Shown here: positions 33,280 through 42,233 of the stretch, piece after piece
Position numbering within the stretch: the stretch's first letter is position 1
How the letters are laid out: each line of letters opens with the position of its first letter
Source of the DNA: an uncultured Gammaproteobacteria bacterium
Lineage (GTDB): Bacteria; Pseudomonadota; Gammaproteobacteria; Arenicellales; JAANXG01
Assembly: GCA_947258785.1 (NCBI GenBank)
Contig: CAMYJT010000020.1
Span: 1-45,568, forward strand
Reading direction: 5' to 3'
DNA length: 45,568 bases
Program-made: the position numbers and the translations under genes
Notes under the pieces: model-generated
Databases searched by the model: none
The model's input: only the letters and a program-made list of their open reading frames with translations
Told to the model about the DNA's origin: nothing

Positions 33280-35190
33280 ATGGGTAAGAAAGCCGAAATC
33301 AGCAATCTTCACAACTACTTTCGATATCTCGTTCCACGCGACGCCGTTAGGTCCCTCTTACTAGGTTTCGTCTTGATGCTGGTAAATACGCTGGCCTATG
33401 GCTTTAGCGTAACTCCCGCCCAACCCGGTGCAGCCACCACCTATCGCTTACTTGACGTCTATACGCTACCGGGGGGCGCCCAGCGCTCAGTCGTAATCAA
33501 TCCAGCGGGCATTGAATCGATCATTAGAGGGGGCACGGACACGTTTCTAGCAACTTTACAGTCAGAATTCCCCGACTGGACCTTCAATGCTGCGGACACG
33601 GATTTGACCGGTAGTTTCAATATACAGAATTACTACGCATGTGGATTGGGGACTACTAATTGCGGAACCGAGCAAGGTGTTCCCGGCACGATCGTGGGTT
33701 CCTTTGTTGACGTTACGTACACGCCCGGTGCCGGCGATCCCACCGCGGCAGCGGATAATCTGCACTGGATTCAGCGGCTTTTTGCGAATCACGCACTGGG
33801 TGCCGGCGGTGGGCACGGCGTGAATGAAGACAAAATTGATAATGACAATACTGTCGTGGATACGGTACTCGGTGCATGCTCGAGCAGCCCATATTATGAT
33901 TGCGGTTACTTTGCCGGCGAGACGTTTTTCGTAGATCGACCGAGCAGGTCGGGTGATCCGGAGAGTGACCATGTCTGGGGGGCGGAGCTCTACCTGGTTG
34001 AAGAGACCGCCGACGATACGGTCACGATCTACAATGGCATTAAGTGGGGGTGGTTGAACACAAGCTCAGATGTGAGGGCCTTGGTTGCTCCACCGTCAGC
34101 AATCATATTTCAGAATCCTACGCCGGCGGTCGGGGGGGCGACAGTAGCGACAGGTATAGGCACTAACAGCATTACCTGGGGTACTGCCGCGGCAGACAGC
34201 TTCGCAAGCAGTCTATCCATTACCCCCTCGTCGCTTGATCTGACCCCGATGATCGGTGAACCGTTTTTGTTGGGCACAATTACGTACTCCAACGGCACGA
34301 TTGTCAGCGGCAGTGGTTTAAGCTCCATTGAAATGTCGGTGCGTACCACTATCGATGTCGCTGACTTGGATATCACGGGATTGGTTGTCGATGACACACG
34401 CCTCACAACGATGATCAACACACTGAATACATGTGATGCTCACGTAGCAGGAGACTGTACACAGGCGGAGGCAAGAGAAAGCGCCGATTACGTAACGATA
34501 CCTCCGGTAGCCGACTTGACCGCGGTGCCGACCACCTTTCCCGCCTACGGTGAGTTGGGCAATAACTTTCACGTGCTAGAGGAAAGCTCAGCAACCGCTA
34601 CCTTGATTGGCAGAATCACCGAAGCGAAGATCACCGCGGTGGGTGGTGACGGTGGCGGTCTACTTCGCCCCGGTCCCGGTGCACCCGCGCCCGGTACTTT
34701 AAAGTCACGTAAGTATATCGTAGGGATATTGGGCTTTGGTAAGATTCTGGAGGGTGATGGTTTTATTACTCGGGGCGTGCCAAGCCCCTCGGTGGAGGAT
34801 GTTCCAACGCCGGGAGATGTGGGTACCGTACTTACCGGCGGGGGGACCGTCACAGTTGGTTTTGTTGTTGGTAGCGAGGACGTGACACCTTCTTCGGTTG
34901 CCTTACTGGATACGGTGGTGCAGTTGGTGCTTGACGGGCAGGACCTCATGGTCGAGGTTGGAGTGCATACCGATGACAAGGACATGGCCGGGCCTGTTCA
35001 GCTCCTTTCTTTGAAACGTGCCATGAAAATAGAGCAATTCCTCGCTATGCATGGTGTTCGCAAAGATCAGGTCGTGGTGCGTGGATATGGCAAGCGCAAA
35101 CCGGTTGTAGACAAGCAAAAGAAGAAAAGACGGGTACGAACCAAGCGTATCGAGCTCAAGTTGATCAAGCGGCCATCAAAAAAGGATTGA
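33280..35190 (+). CDS. Exported choice-of-anchor/OmpA-like two-domain protein
   Basis: A 636-residue exported protein. A long N-region precedes a hydrophobic signal stretch (VRSLLLGFVLMLVNTLAYG). The first two-thirds are Gly/Thr/Asp-rich and beta-structured. Around residues 290-360 the pattern ITWGTAAADSFASSLSI, then GEPFLLGTITYSNGTIVSG, is typical of choice-of-anchor K-type domains. The last 95 residues are OmpA/MotB-like (LVLDGQDLMVEVGVHTDDKDM, LLSLKRAMKIEQFLAMHGV, VVVRGYGKRKP) and end in a basic tail (KQKKKRRVRTKRIELKLIKR). OmpA-like domains bind peptidoglycan, so the protein could be cell-wall tethered or carry the domain as an anchor. Codon and base use is more AT-rich than the eCIS operon. 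Confidence 0.75.
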   Translation: MGKKAEISNLHNYFRYLVPRDAVRSLLLGFVLMLVNTLAYGFSVTPAQPGAATTYRLLDVYTLPGGAQRSVVINPAGIESIIRGGTDTFLATLQSEFPDWTFNAADTDLTGSFNIQNYYACGLGTTNCGTEQGVPGTIVGSFVDVTYTPGAGDPTAAADNLHWIQRLFANHALGAGGGHGVNEDKIDNDNTVVDTVLGACSSSPYYDCGYFAGETFFVDRPSRSGDPESDHVWGAELYLVEETADDTVTIYNGIKWGWLNTSSDVRALVAPPSAIIFQNPTPAVGGATVATGIGTNSITWGTAAADSFASSLSITPSSLDLTPMIGEPFLLGTITYSNGTIVSGSGLSSIEMSVRTTIDVADLDITGLVVDDTRLTTMINTLNTCDAHVAGDCTQAEARESADYVTIPPVADLTAVPTTFPAYGELGNNFHVLEESSATATLIGRITEAKITAVGGDGGGLLRPGPGAPAPGTLKSRKYIVGILGFGKILEGDGFITRGVPSPSVEDVPTPGDVGTVLTGGGTVTVGFVVGSEDVTPSSVALLDTVVQLVLDGQDLMVEVGVHTDDKDMAGPVQLLSLKRAMKIEQFLAMHGVRKDQVVVRGYGKRKPVVDKQKKKRRVRTKRIELKLIKRPSKKD

Positions 35191-35555
35191 CGGCCCAGGA
35201 CGGCTTATCCTATTTCGGTGTCAAATCAAGCGAATGGTCGCCTTTGCGGGCGGTCAGATGTGCTCGCGAATAATAATAATCTTAATTGGAAAGTCACGGT
35301 CAGACTTTTACAAAAGCCTGTAATCGTTGAACGCGGCAGGTATGCGCAACGCATAGCCGTGCCCGCCTAGTCGTCAACAAAACGCCGTTTCTCCCGCTTC
35401 AGTTCCGGCCCACAGCTCACAAATACGTGATCCAGTGCCGGTAATATTTGGGTGGGTTACCGAGTAACTACCACCGTCCGCCGTGTGCGTTTCCAACCGA
35501 ACGGTGCCTGATTTTTCTATCCAAGCTTTGCAATCAAACCGAGAGGTAATTAGTG
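35191..35555. other. 365-bp intergenic region, no gene
   Basis: It holds no gene-like forward frame; the antisense frame at 35374-35673 has no family features. No clear terminator is seen. The ribosome site GAGAGG (about 35541-35546) precedes the start of the next gene. Confidence 0.4.
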
Positions 35556-37715
35556 ATGGAGAGAAAGAAAGCAAAAAAGAGACCAGGCAATAATCGACGC
35601 GCAACGATTGATTTGCGGGATATCGAAGAGCACAAGCGGCCTGAGATCGCGGTATACGCCGTCGATAGGTCACGCAAAGTAATCGCCACTGCCGATGTCG
35701 ATGACAAAGGCCAATTTCAGATTTCCGAAAAAGTATTACAGGAAGCGCATCAAGTCATCATTGGGCCGCAGGTCGAGGATATCGGCACCATCGAGCGTGA
35801 CAAGCTGACTATCTATCGCGCCAGTCAAATCAAACAAGTACTGGACGACAACGGCGTCCTGGTCATCCCCAAGCAGAAATGGTATTCGTGGTTTCTCTTT
35901 TGGCGCTGCGTACACGGCACGGTTACGCATTGTTTCCCATACCCTTGGGTGGTCAGCGACCTGGTGAGGCAGGTGCAGTTGGCCCAAGCTTCGATCAGCT
36001 TGAGTGAAACGATCCTCAGCGATGCAAAGATCGCGTTGCCTACACCCAGGCGTATTTTCCCGTATCGCTGTGAAACGGTGTGCGACGGCGTGGTCGAGGT
36101 ATATCGCCGGATATGTTGTTGTCATCCCTGGATCATCTACGATCCGCGCCTGCCGGAATTGCTTGAGGAACTTGAGCACGTGGTGGAAGAACTGCCGCCG
36201 ATTCCCTGGCCACCGGAACCGGACCCAGACCCGCTGCCTATCCATGCGCTACCCATTTTCAAACACGGTGCCTTGGATGAGAGAGCGCTTCGGGCCAACA
36301 CGGACCTGCAGGCGATTCGCAGCCTTGCGCCGGCGGAACTGCCCGCCTATATCAACGCCCGGCCGTATTTGTTATGCCACTGCGGCAGTGCAACTCAGGT
36401 CGCTCACGGCTTCATTCAGCCCGACGGAGAATTCAATATCTGCTGGCACGAATGGCCACAACTGATGACCATCAATTGTCACGAGGAATACGCCTACGTC
36501 GTCAAACAGGTGATCAATGGATCGCTAGTGACCATCTACGATGGCTTAGCGGCCAACAAGTGGTTCCATTACGGCGACAGCGCAGATTTGGTGAGTCATC
36601 ATCTACAAGCGCAGTCCTGTCGCAATAATGACTTCCCCGGCGAAGGGGCCTTCGCACTCTTGCAGGACATCGGCCTGATGCCGAGCTACAAGCTGAAGAC
36701 ACCCGATGCCACCGGCTGGGACCGGGTCGCCACACCGGTGTACAACGATGGTTTGGCTCACCCGGCAGCCAACGCGGCCGCCGCCAAAGGCAAGTACCTG
36801 GATCGTAACTGGGGTGGCAAGTTGTTGCTGCGGTATCACTTCAGTGAGAGCATGCGTGGCGTTGGTGCCAAGTACTACCGGGTCAGCGTGGTTGCCGCCA
36901 ACGCCAACGGCAATCCGACCGGCACACGCAGTTATCTCTCACCCAACGAGTGGAGGTACTACACGTTCGTTGGCATGACGCCGCACGTGGAAAAGGTTTC
37001 GCTCGGCCCGCACAGTGCAGGATCGCAAAACGATCTGTATGAAATACCCTATGACGCCGATCGCGCCTGGCACAGTGGGCAGTACCATGCCATCCTCAAA
37101 ACCAACGATTTTCCAAACGGACGGTTCCTGTTAACCGTCGAAGTCTTCGACAACGCCGGCAATCTGCTCCGGCCGACGGGCACTCCGAATCCAGGGGGCA
37201 GTGTTGTAGCGGCCTTTACCTACCGGCGCTGGTATCAAGAGGTTGGACCAACGGCGGAAGTGCCGTTCGCGGCCCTCACTCATATGTTGTGGTGGGACAA
37301 TCGCAAGGCCAAAGCCAAGATTGTCGACTTGCGTGTGAACGGGGCAGCCAATACCGCACAGTGTCAATTCTTAGTTGCTGCGGGAAGCGCAAATTTCAGC
37401 GTCGGTTATCGAGCCTATCACCAGGAACCGATGTTCATGCTGGATCACCGGATTTGGTGGCGGCGCGGTCTCGGCGGTCCAAGCGGCATACTCACCAGCC
37501 CGCACCCGAATCCGGACAATGTCGGCGTGCCGCCTGCTCTTCCGCATCAAAGCGGCAGCAACAGTTTCTCAACCATGTTGGCCGGTTTATCCAACCCCAA
37601 GTGCAGCTTTTCCGCCAACCTGCATGTCAACGTGAAAACCTACAATGGGATCGGCACCCTGGATGGACTGGATGCCTGGGATCAGGCCGCGTTTGCCTTG
37701 GAAATGATTCCCTGA
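35556..37715 (+). CDS. Large soluble protein with carboxypeptidase-regulatory-like N-terminus, function unknown
   Basis: A 719-residue protein from ATG 35556 (GTG 35553 is also in frame). It has a basic start (MERKKAKKRPGNNRRATIDL) and no signal peptide, unlike its neighbours. Residues 25-85 look like a carboxypeptidase-regulatory or transthyretin-type sandwich (IAVYAVDRSRKVIATADVDDKGQFQI). Then come a Trp/Cys-rich region (WYSWFLFWRCVHGTVTHCFPYPW and RRICCCHPW), a Pro-rich hinge near residue 215 (PPIPWPPEPDPDPLP), and a long beta-rich region to the end. The sandwich recalls the one in the poly-lysine eCIS protein at 20500. The lack of a secretion signal beside an eCIS makes it a candidate particle cargo or appendage, an inference from context. 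Confidence 0.55.
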   Translation: MERKKAKKRPGNNRRATIDLRDIEEHKRPEIAVYAVDRSRKVIATADVDDKGQFQISEKVLQEAHQVIIGPQVEDIGTIERDKLTIYRASQIKQVLDDNGVLVIPKQKWYSWFLFWRCVHGTVTHCFPYPWVVSDLVRQVQLAQASISLSETILSDAKIALPTPRRIFPYRCETVCDGVVEVYRRICCCHPWIIYDPRLPELLEELEHVVEELPPIPWPPEPDPDPLPIHALPIFKHGALDERALRANTDLQAIRSLAPAELPAYINARPYLLCHCGSATQVAHGFIQPDGEFNICWHEWPQLMTINCHEEYAYVVKQVINGSLVTIYDGLAANKWFHYGDSADLVSHHLQAQSCRNNDFPGEGAFALLQDIGLMPSYKLKTPDATGWDRVATPVYNDGLAHPAANAAAAKGKYLDRNWGGKLLLRYHFSESMRGVGAKYYRVSVVAANANGNPTGTRSYLSPNEWRYYTFVGMTPHVEKVSLGPHSAGSQNDLYEIPYDADRAWHSGQYHAILKTNDFPNGRFLLTVEVFDNAGNLLRPTGTPNPGGSVVAAFTYRRWYQEVGPTAEVPFAALTHMLWWDNRKAKAKIVDLRVNGAANTAQCQFLVAAGSANFSVGYRAYHQEPMFMLDHRIWWRRGLGGPSGILTSPHPNPDNVGVPPALPHQSGSNSFSTMLAGLSNPKCSFSANLHVNVKTYNGIGTLDGLDAWDQAAFALEMIP

Positions 37716-38055
37716 GGTTTGCAAATTAACGAGGCTCTTTTTAGAGACTCGGCAGCTTTTGATTGGTGCATCGATCATACGCTGTTACAAATATTACGAA
37801 AATACACGTGCACTCAGGGAGTGAGGTACAGTCTAGGAGCCTGTCCGAGTATCCGTTATTCGTGCTCACCCACTTTCTTGCTATGGGCACAATACCTGGA
37901 CAGGTTCCTAGCAGATACCGAACCCAGGGAAGGGACCGATGGTCAACCCATGAAGTTGGAACGAAGAGAGCGATGCCTGCTTGTTAAATCAAGGAGGCAG
38001 GCCGAAATCGGATACCACGCTGTCGATAAATATACAACACCGGAGGAGAATGGTC
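37716..38055. other. Intergenic region containing an inverted-repeat element
   Basis: No convincing gene is seen; a 114-codon frame at 37719 only extends into the next gene in another frame. An imperfect inverted repeat of about 16 bp bounds a 79-bp segment (see separate entry). The ribosome site GGAGGAG at 38042-38048 decides the start of the DUF6345 gene. Confidence 0.5.
37833..37911. repeat. 79-bp element bounded by imperfect inverted repeats (MITE-like or IS scar)
   Basis: The left arm is CTAGGAGCCTGTCCGAG (from 37833). The right arm, read on the opposite strand from 37911, is CTAGGAACCTGTCCAG. They differ at one position plus one inserted base. Arms starting GGAGCCTGTCC are typical of IS termini. 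The interior has no reading frame. It may be a minimal mobile remnant or a structured leader. Confidence 0.55.
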
Positions 38056-39696
38056 GTGTCTAAATCGTTATTACTCACCGCTGTCGCAGGCGCAATTAGT
38101 CTAGGCGTCCTGTCTGACGCAAAGGCCGACGAGCTCCCCAAATCTGCACTGGTCTACAAAGTGATCAAGCGTGGATTGAACCAGGAGGAGGCCGGCCGTC
38201 TACAAAAAGTGTTTCGGTTAGACGCCCTAACCCGCGATGATTATGGTGCGGTTCGTTTCCTCGATCAGAAGGCTTTTCTATTTGTGCCCATGCAGAAAAT
38301 AACGCCAAGCACAAAAGAAAGACCAGAAGATAGTGAAGGGCCTATCCTATACGAAGGTTTTGACCTTGAAGCCATCAGCCGCATTAAGGTTCCTGATCTT
38401 AAAAGCGCGACGGAAAAAGTGGAGGGATTACTCCGCGAAGCAGACTTGTTGCCGGCTGGTGCTATTCCACTCCCGAGTCACACGCGTTTAGAAGTTACGT
38501 CGAAAGAGGGTAGAAACGTTATTACCAAGGCTATCGATACGGCCGTATCTTTTCAATTTACGCTTGAAGACATACCGCTCGAAGGACCCGGTGCGAAAAT
38601 TCGTGTTGCACTAGGTTCTCGGGGTGAAGTCATACAACTCAATTACGCATCACGCGAGTTAGAAGCAATAGAAAAAGTTAGGATCGTTGATAAGGATGAA
38701 GCCGCGAAGCGTTGCGCAACCTGGACCAGTTCAGGAAAGCAGGAGTATGTTCGGGATATTACAACAACACTCGCGTATTTTGCGCCACAACTATCCAGTG
38801 GAATTGACAGGCTAGAACCCAGTATTCGATGTGCAGCGATTGATGATAATGGGGTAGCGAGCCAGATTTATTTCGTACCGGCGTCGGTCGATGCGATGCG
38901 TTCACCACTTATAGCTCCGCAAATTAGGCGCGAGATTAGGCAGAGTAGGGTCAAATTAAAAAATATCCTGGACTACATCATTAACCCGGCTGATGCAGCT
39001 TTTGGTCGAAGAGATGTGGGCAGCGAAGGTACCGGGCCCTGTTCGGGTCTACCGCACACTGGATTGAACATCAATAGTTTTAATAACCGTATGACGGCGT
39101 CGGGCGTGGTAGTTCAGTTTGCATGGCTCGATGGCAATGCGTGGGAAGACGATTGGAAAGACCCATCGCAATCAGGAGATGATTCCGACTGGGTTGATGA
39201 TGTCGACATGGCGTACTGGCAAGGCCATGGCTGGCCCGAGGGGTTTAGTTTCTCCGGTTGTAGTTCAAACGACGATACATCAATGACCAACGCCGATGCG
39301 CTTTGGGGTAATCGCAACGTGGAATGGGTGAGCCTGTTTACATGCCTGGTTCTAAAAGGCGATTCAGGTGGTCAGAGTTGGTCTCAACGTTGGGGATCTG
39401 CGTTCGATCGCCTGCATCAGATCAACAGCTTCGATACCGTTTCCTACCATAGCGCGCAACACGGCGGCATATACGCAGAATACCTGCTGCGTAACAATCC
39501 CTTGAATGTTCGTCAAGCTTGGGCGCAAGCGTCGATCGATGATCAACCGCCGCAAGTTGTGTGGGCAACGATGGGAGCCATTAGCGCGAACGGTTTGGTG
39601 AATTTTAATGATTTCTTCTGGGGTAAAGGCAGTGTGGGGCCGGATATTCCGGCATCTCAGATCACCGGGTACTGGCGTATCTCAGGAGGTTCGTAA
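38056..39696 (+). CDS. Exported DUF6345 protein with a caspase-like His/Cys pair
   Basis: The GTG at 38056 is chosen because GGAGGAG (38042-38048) is seven bases upstream, whereas the ATG at 38050 would be only one base from it; this gives 546 residues. A signal peptide follows (SKSLLLTAVAGAISLGVLSDAKA). Residues 25-300 are an alpha/beta region rich in charged residues. The C-terminal 220 residues match the DUF6345 pattern: GVVVQFAWLDGNAWEDDW, then DDVDMAYWQGHGWPEGF (H391), VEWVSLFTCLVL (C430), and AQHGGIYAEYLLRN. A His-Gly after one hydrophobic strand and a Cys after the next is how clan CD peptidases (caspase, gingipain, C11) present their dyad, so a cysteine peptidase activity is plausible but inferred. 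Confidence 0.75.
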   Translation: MSKSLLLTAVAGAISLGVLSDAKADELPKSALVYKVIKRGLNQEEAGRLQKVFRLDALTRDDYGAVRFLDQKAFLFVPMQKITPSTKERPEDSEGPILYEGFDLEAISRIKVPDLKSATEKVEGLLREADLLPAGAIPLPSHTRLEVTSKEGRNVITKAIDTAVSFQFTLEDIPLEGPGAKIRVALGSRGEVIQLNYASRELEAIEKVRIVDKDEAAKRCATWTSSGKQEYVRDITTTLAYFAPQLSSGIDRLEPSIRCAAIDDNGVASQIYFVPASVDAMRSPLIAPQIRREIRQSRVKLKNILDYIINPADAAFGRRDVGSEGTGPCSGLPHTGLNINSFNNRMTASGVVVQFAWLDGNAWEDDWKDPSQSGDDSDWVDDVDMAYWQGHGWPEGFSFSGCSSNDDTSMTNADALWGNRNVEWVSLFTCLVLKGDSGGQSWSQRWGSAFDRLHQINSFDTVSYHSAQHGGIYAEYLLRNNPLNVRQAWAQASIDDQPPQVVWATMGAISANGLVNFNDFFWGKGSVGPDIPASQITGYWRISGGS

Positions 39697-39845
39697 CGGC
39701 CAAGATTTGGGTTAAACACTTTAGATCGAAAAACCTGCCCACGCCTAATATGAATCCGTACTTCACTTCACATCCTTCGCGAAGCACTGACTCGCTTTTT
39801 TAAATTCTCTTTCTCCATCCGAAGATTACTAACCTCCTTGCACAA

Positions 39846-40061
39846 TCACTTCAGCTCCTCACGCTCATCCCCATTCAGACCCGCACCAGAGACTTCCTCT
39901 GTAAATCGTTGCCTCGACTTGCGCAGTAAATTGTCATTGATTCCTAAACTCCGGGCCGCCCCGGAGATCTTATAGCCCTGCTCGGTAACCGGCGTCACCG
40001 CCTCCTGCCTGAATTCTTCCGTATAACTCAGTGGAGGTAAGCCCCGGGCTCCGAATTGCAA
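39846..40061 (-). pseudogene. IS3-family OrfA transposase fragment
   Basis: The reverse strand encodes SYTEEFRQEAVTPVTEQGYKISGAARSLGINDNLLRKSRQRFTEEVSGAGLNGDEREELK and then stops. This is the N-terminal helix-turn-helix part of an IS3-type OrfA, cut before its leucine-zipper end, with a likely non-IS extension (MQFGARGLPPL) at the start. Expected full length is about 95-100 residues. No OrfB follows and no terminal inverted repeats were found, so it is a dead remnant. Confidence 0.8.
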
Positions 40062-40134
40062 CCCCTATGCGGAACGGTTTGTGCGTTCCATTAAAAATCA
40101 ATCCCTCGACCGGATCCTTCCAATATTTGGATAG
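40042..40134 (+). pseudogene. DDE integrase-core (rve) transposase C-terminal fragment
   Basis: The + strand from 40042 to the TAG at 40132-40134 encodes PRAPNCNPYAERFVRSIKNQ, then SLDRILPIFG. This matches the end of integrase-core transposases, usually N-A-Y-A-E-R-F-V-R-S-I-K-x-E; the Glu of AERFV is normally the last acid of the DDE triad. It begins where the IS3 OrfA fragment on the other strand ends, so two unrelated insertion sequences have decayed into each other here. Confidence 0.65.
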
Positions 40135-40142
40135 TACGCCTT

Positions 40143-42068
40143 TTAGCGCCTTACATTGATATGCGCCTCCTCGTCGGATTCAAACACTTGTGAGGTAACG
40201 GCGCGTTTTCCCAATTCCTTACCGAGTTTAACGCGGAGGAATGCGCTGGTCGTGTAACGCGACACCTTGACGTAATAGTTTTCTTCCACGTACTTGACGA
40301 GATCCATGTACGCGTCGGCGATAGCGTCGTCAGCGACAAACCGCTCATAGTTCACCACCGCATTCACGCGTTTGCCCAACGGCTTCAGCACTCGCTCGAC
40401 CGCCTGTTTGATCTGATCTAGGTCGGCCTGCGTTCGCACGTGCAATCCGGCGTAGTTTAGAAACAGCATATTTTTCGCCGGATCGTAGCTGATCCGGTCT
40501 TCGATGTGCATATCCAATAAGCGATCCCGGAGTTCCATGGGGCATGATTGGAAGATGGTGTGATCCATCAATTGCGGGCTGTCGATAATGGGTTCAAAGG
40601 GTAACAACGCCAACACATCTCGTTCGAGATCAATTCCCGGCGCGATCTCTGTCAACTCCAAACCGTCCGTACCGAGCCGGAAGACACAGCGTTCGGTGAT
40701 GTAGCACACTTCCTGGTTACGTTGTCCCGCATATTCTCCGTTAAATGTGATTTGATCGACGTGTTCCATGAATTTTCCAAAGCGTCCTTCCTTGAGAATC
40801 TGCAGCTGCCCGTCGGTAATGTTCACTTCGAGCCCTCCCGACGTGAAGGTCCCAAGGAACACCACCTTCCTGCCGTTCTGACTGATATTAATGAAACCAC
40901 CGCACCCTGCCAGGCGGTTGGCGAAGCGGCTGGCGTTAATATTGCCTCGTCGGTCACACTGCGCAAACCCGAGATACGCTGCGTCTAGACCGCCACCGTC
41001 GATGAAATCGAATTCATAGGGGTGGTCGATAACAGCCCGACAATTTACGGCCACACCGAAGTCAAGTCCCCCCATGGGAACGCCGCCGATGATACCCGGG
41101 TCGACAGTCAACGTGATAAGGTCGTGGATCTTTTCCTCGTGGGCGACGGATCCCACGATATCAGGCAAACCGATTCCCAGATTCACGACGCTGTTTTCCG
41201 TCAGCTCCAGCGCTGCACGGCGTGCGATGATCTTGCGTTCATCGAGCGCGAGCTTGTCGAGCGTTTCCAGCGGTGCGCGAATTTCCCCCGAATACGCGGG
41301 ATTATACTGAGTACCATAGGTCTGCATATGGTACTCCGGTTCGGCCAGCACTACGCAGTCGACCATGATGCCCGGAATCTTCACTTGTCGTGAATCCAAA
41401 GAGCCCCGTTCCGCTACGCGTTCGACCTGACACACCACGCAACCCCCGGAGTTCCGGGCGGCAATGGCCATCGACAGGTTTTCTAAGGTCAAAGATTCCT
41501 TCTCCATCGTGATGTTGCCGTCGGGGTCCGCGGTGGTACCGCGAATGAAAGCCACATGAATCGGGAAAGCACTGAAGAACAGGTACTCCTCGCCTTTATA
41601 CGTCACTACCTCGACGATATCTTCCTTGGAGGCGGCGTTCATTTTTCCACCCTCTACACGCGGGTCGACAAACGTGCCCAGGCCGACTTTGGAAAATGTG
41701 CCTGGCTTTTTGGCGGCTATATCCCGATACAAATGGGTGATGACGCCTTCTGGCAGGTTATAGGCCTCTATCATGTTGTCAACCGCCAGTCGCTCCAACT
41801 TCGGCATCAGTCCGTAGTGGCCGCCAATGACGCGCTTGAGCAGGCCCGTATGAGCAAGTCGATTGAGTCCCTTGTCGCGGCCGTCTCCCTGACCACCCGC
41901 GTAAACCAAGGTCAGGCCGTACGGTGATCCGGACGCTAAGAAACTCTCTTCAATACCGGCGAGGAGCTTCTCGGGTGTTCCGTTGCCGCCGTACCCGTTG
42001 GTGGCAAGTGTGTCGCCGTCGTGAATGATCGCTATCGCATCCTCAACGGGGACCAGTTTCGAGTACAT
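40143..42068 (-). CDS. Family I acyl-CoA:carboxylate CoA-transferase with Asp at the expected catalytic Glu and a C-terminal extension
   Basis: A 641-residue enzyme related to propionate/acetate CoA-transferases and YdiF, in which both halves of the alpha/beta CoA-transferase are fused. The alpha half has GDTLATNGYGGNGTPEKLL and LVYAGGQGDGRDKGLNR; the beta half has VVNLGIGLPDIVGSVAHEE and GGVPMGGLDFGVAVNC. In the family the nucleophilic Glu lies in a T-V-E-x-G-x-I-G-G stretch; here it reads TVDPGIIGG with Asp323 (codon at 41100-41102). About 110 extra C-terminal residues (from roughly 525) are unlike the classical 520-residue enzyme. It would activate or exchange short-chain acids with CoA. 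The ribosome site GAGGAG precedes ATG 42068. Confidence 0.85.
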   Translation of the reverse strand: MYSKLVPVEDAIAIIHDGDTLATNGYGGNGTPEKLLAGIEESFLASGSPYGLTLVYAGGQGDGRDKGLNRLAHTGLLKRVIGGHYGLMPKLERLAVDNMIEAYNLPEGVITHLYRDIAAKKPGTFSKVGLGTFVDPRVEGGKMNAASKEDIVEVVTYKGEEYLFFSAFPIHVAFIRGTTADPDGNITMEKESLTLENLSMAIAARNSGGCVVCQVERVAERGSLDSRQVKIPGIMVDCVVLAEPEYHMQTYGTQYNPAYSGEIRAPLETLDKLALDERKIIARRAALELTENSVVNLGIGLPDIVGSVAHEEKIHDLITLTVDPGIIGGVPMGGLDFGVAVNCRAVIDHPYEFDFIDGGGLDAAYLGFAQCDRRGNINASRFANRLAGCGGFINISQNGRKVVFLGTFTSGGLEVNITDGQLQILKEGRFGKFMEHVDQITFNGEYAGQRNQEVCYITERCVFRLGTDGLELTEIAPGIDLERDVLALLPFEPIIDSPQLMDHTIFQSCPMELRDRLLDMHIEDRISYDPAKNMLFLNYAGLHVRTQADLDQIKQAVERVLKPLGKRVNAVVNYERFVADDAIADAYMDLVKYVEENYYVKVSRYTTSAFLRVKLGKELGKRAVTSQVFESDEEAHINVRR

Positions 42069-42233
42069 AGTATTGGCTCCTCGGCCGTTGTCTATTTGTT
42101 AACCGCACTATCATGTGACACTGGATTGGGCGCCCGAGTTCGCTGGCGATAGTTGGTAGGCCGGTTCAGTAGGAGTAGATCGCAACCCGTTCCCTCTTAA
42201 TCACGATGATGGGCAACGTTCCGGTGTTGTTGT

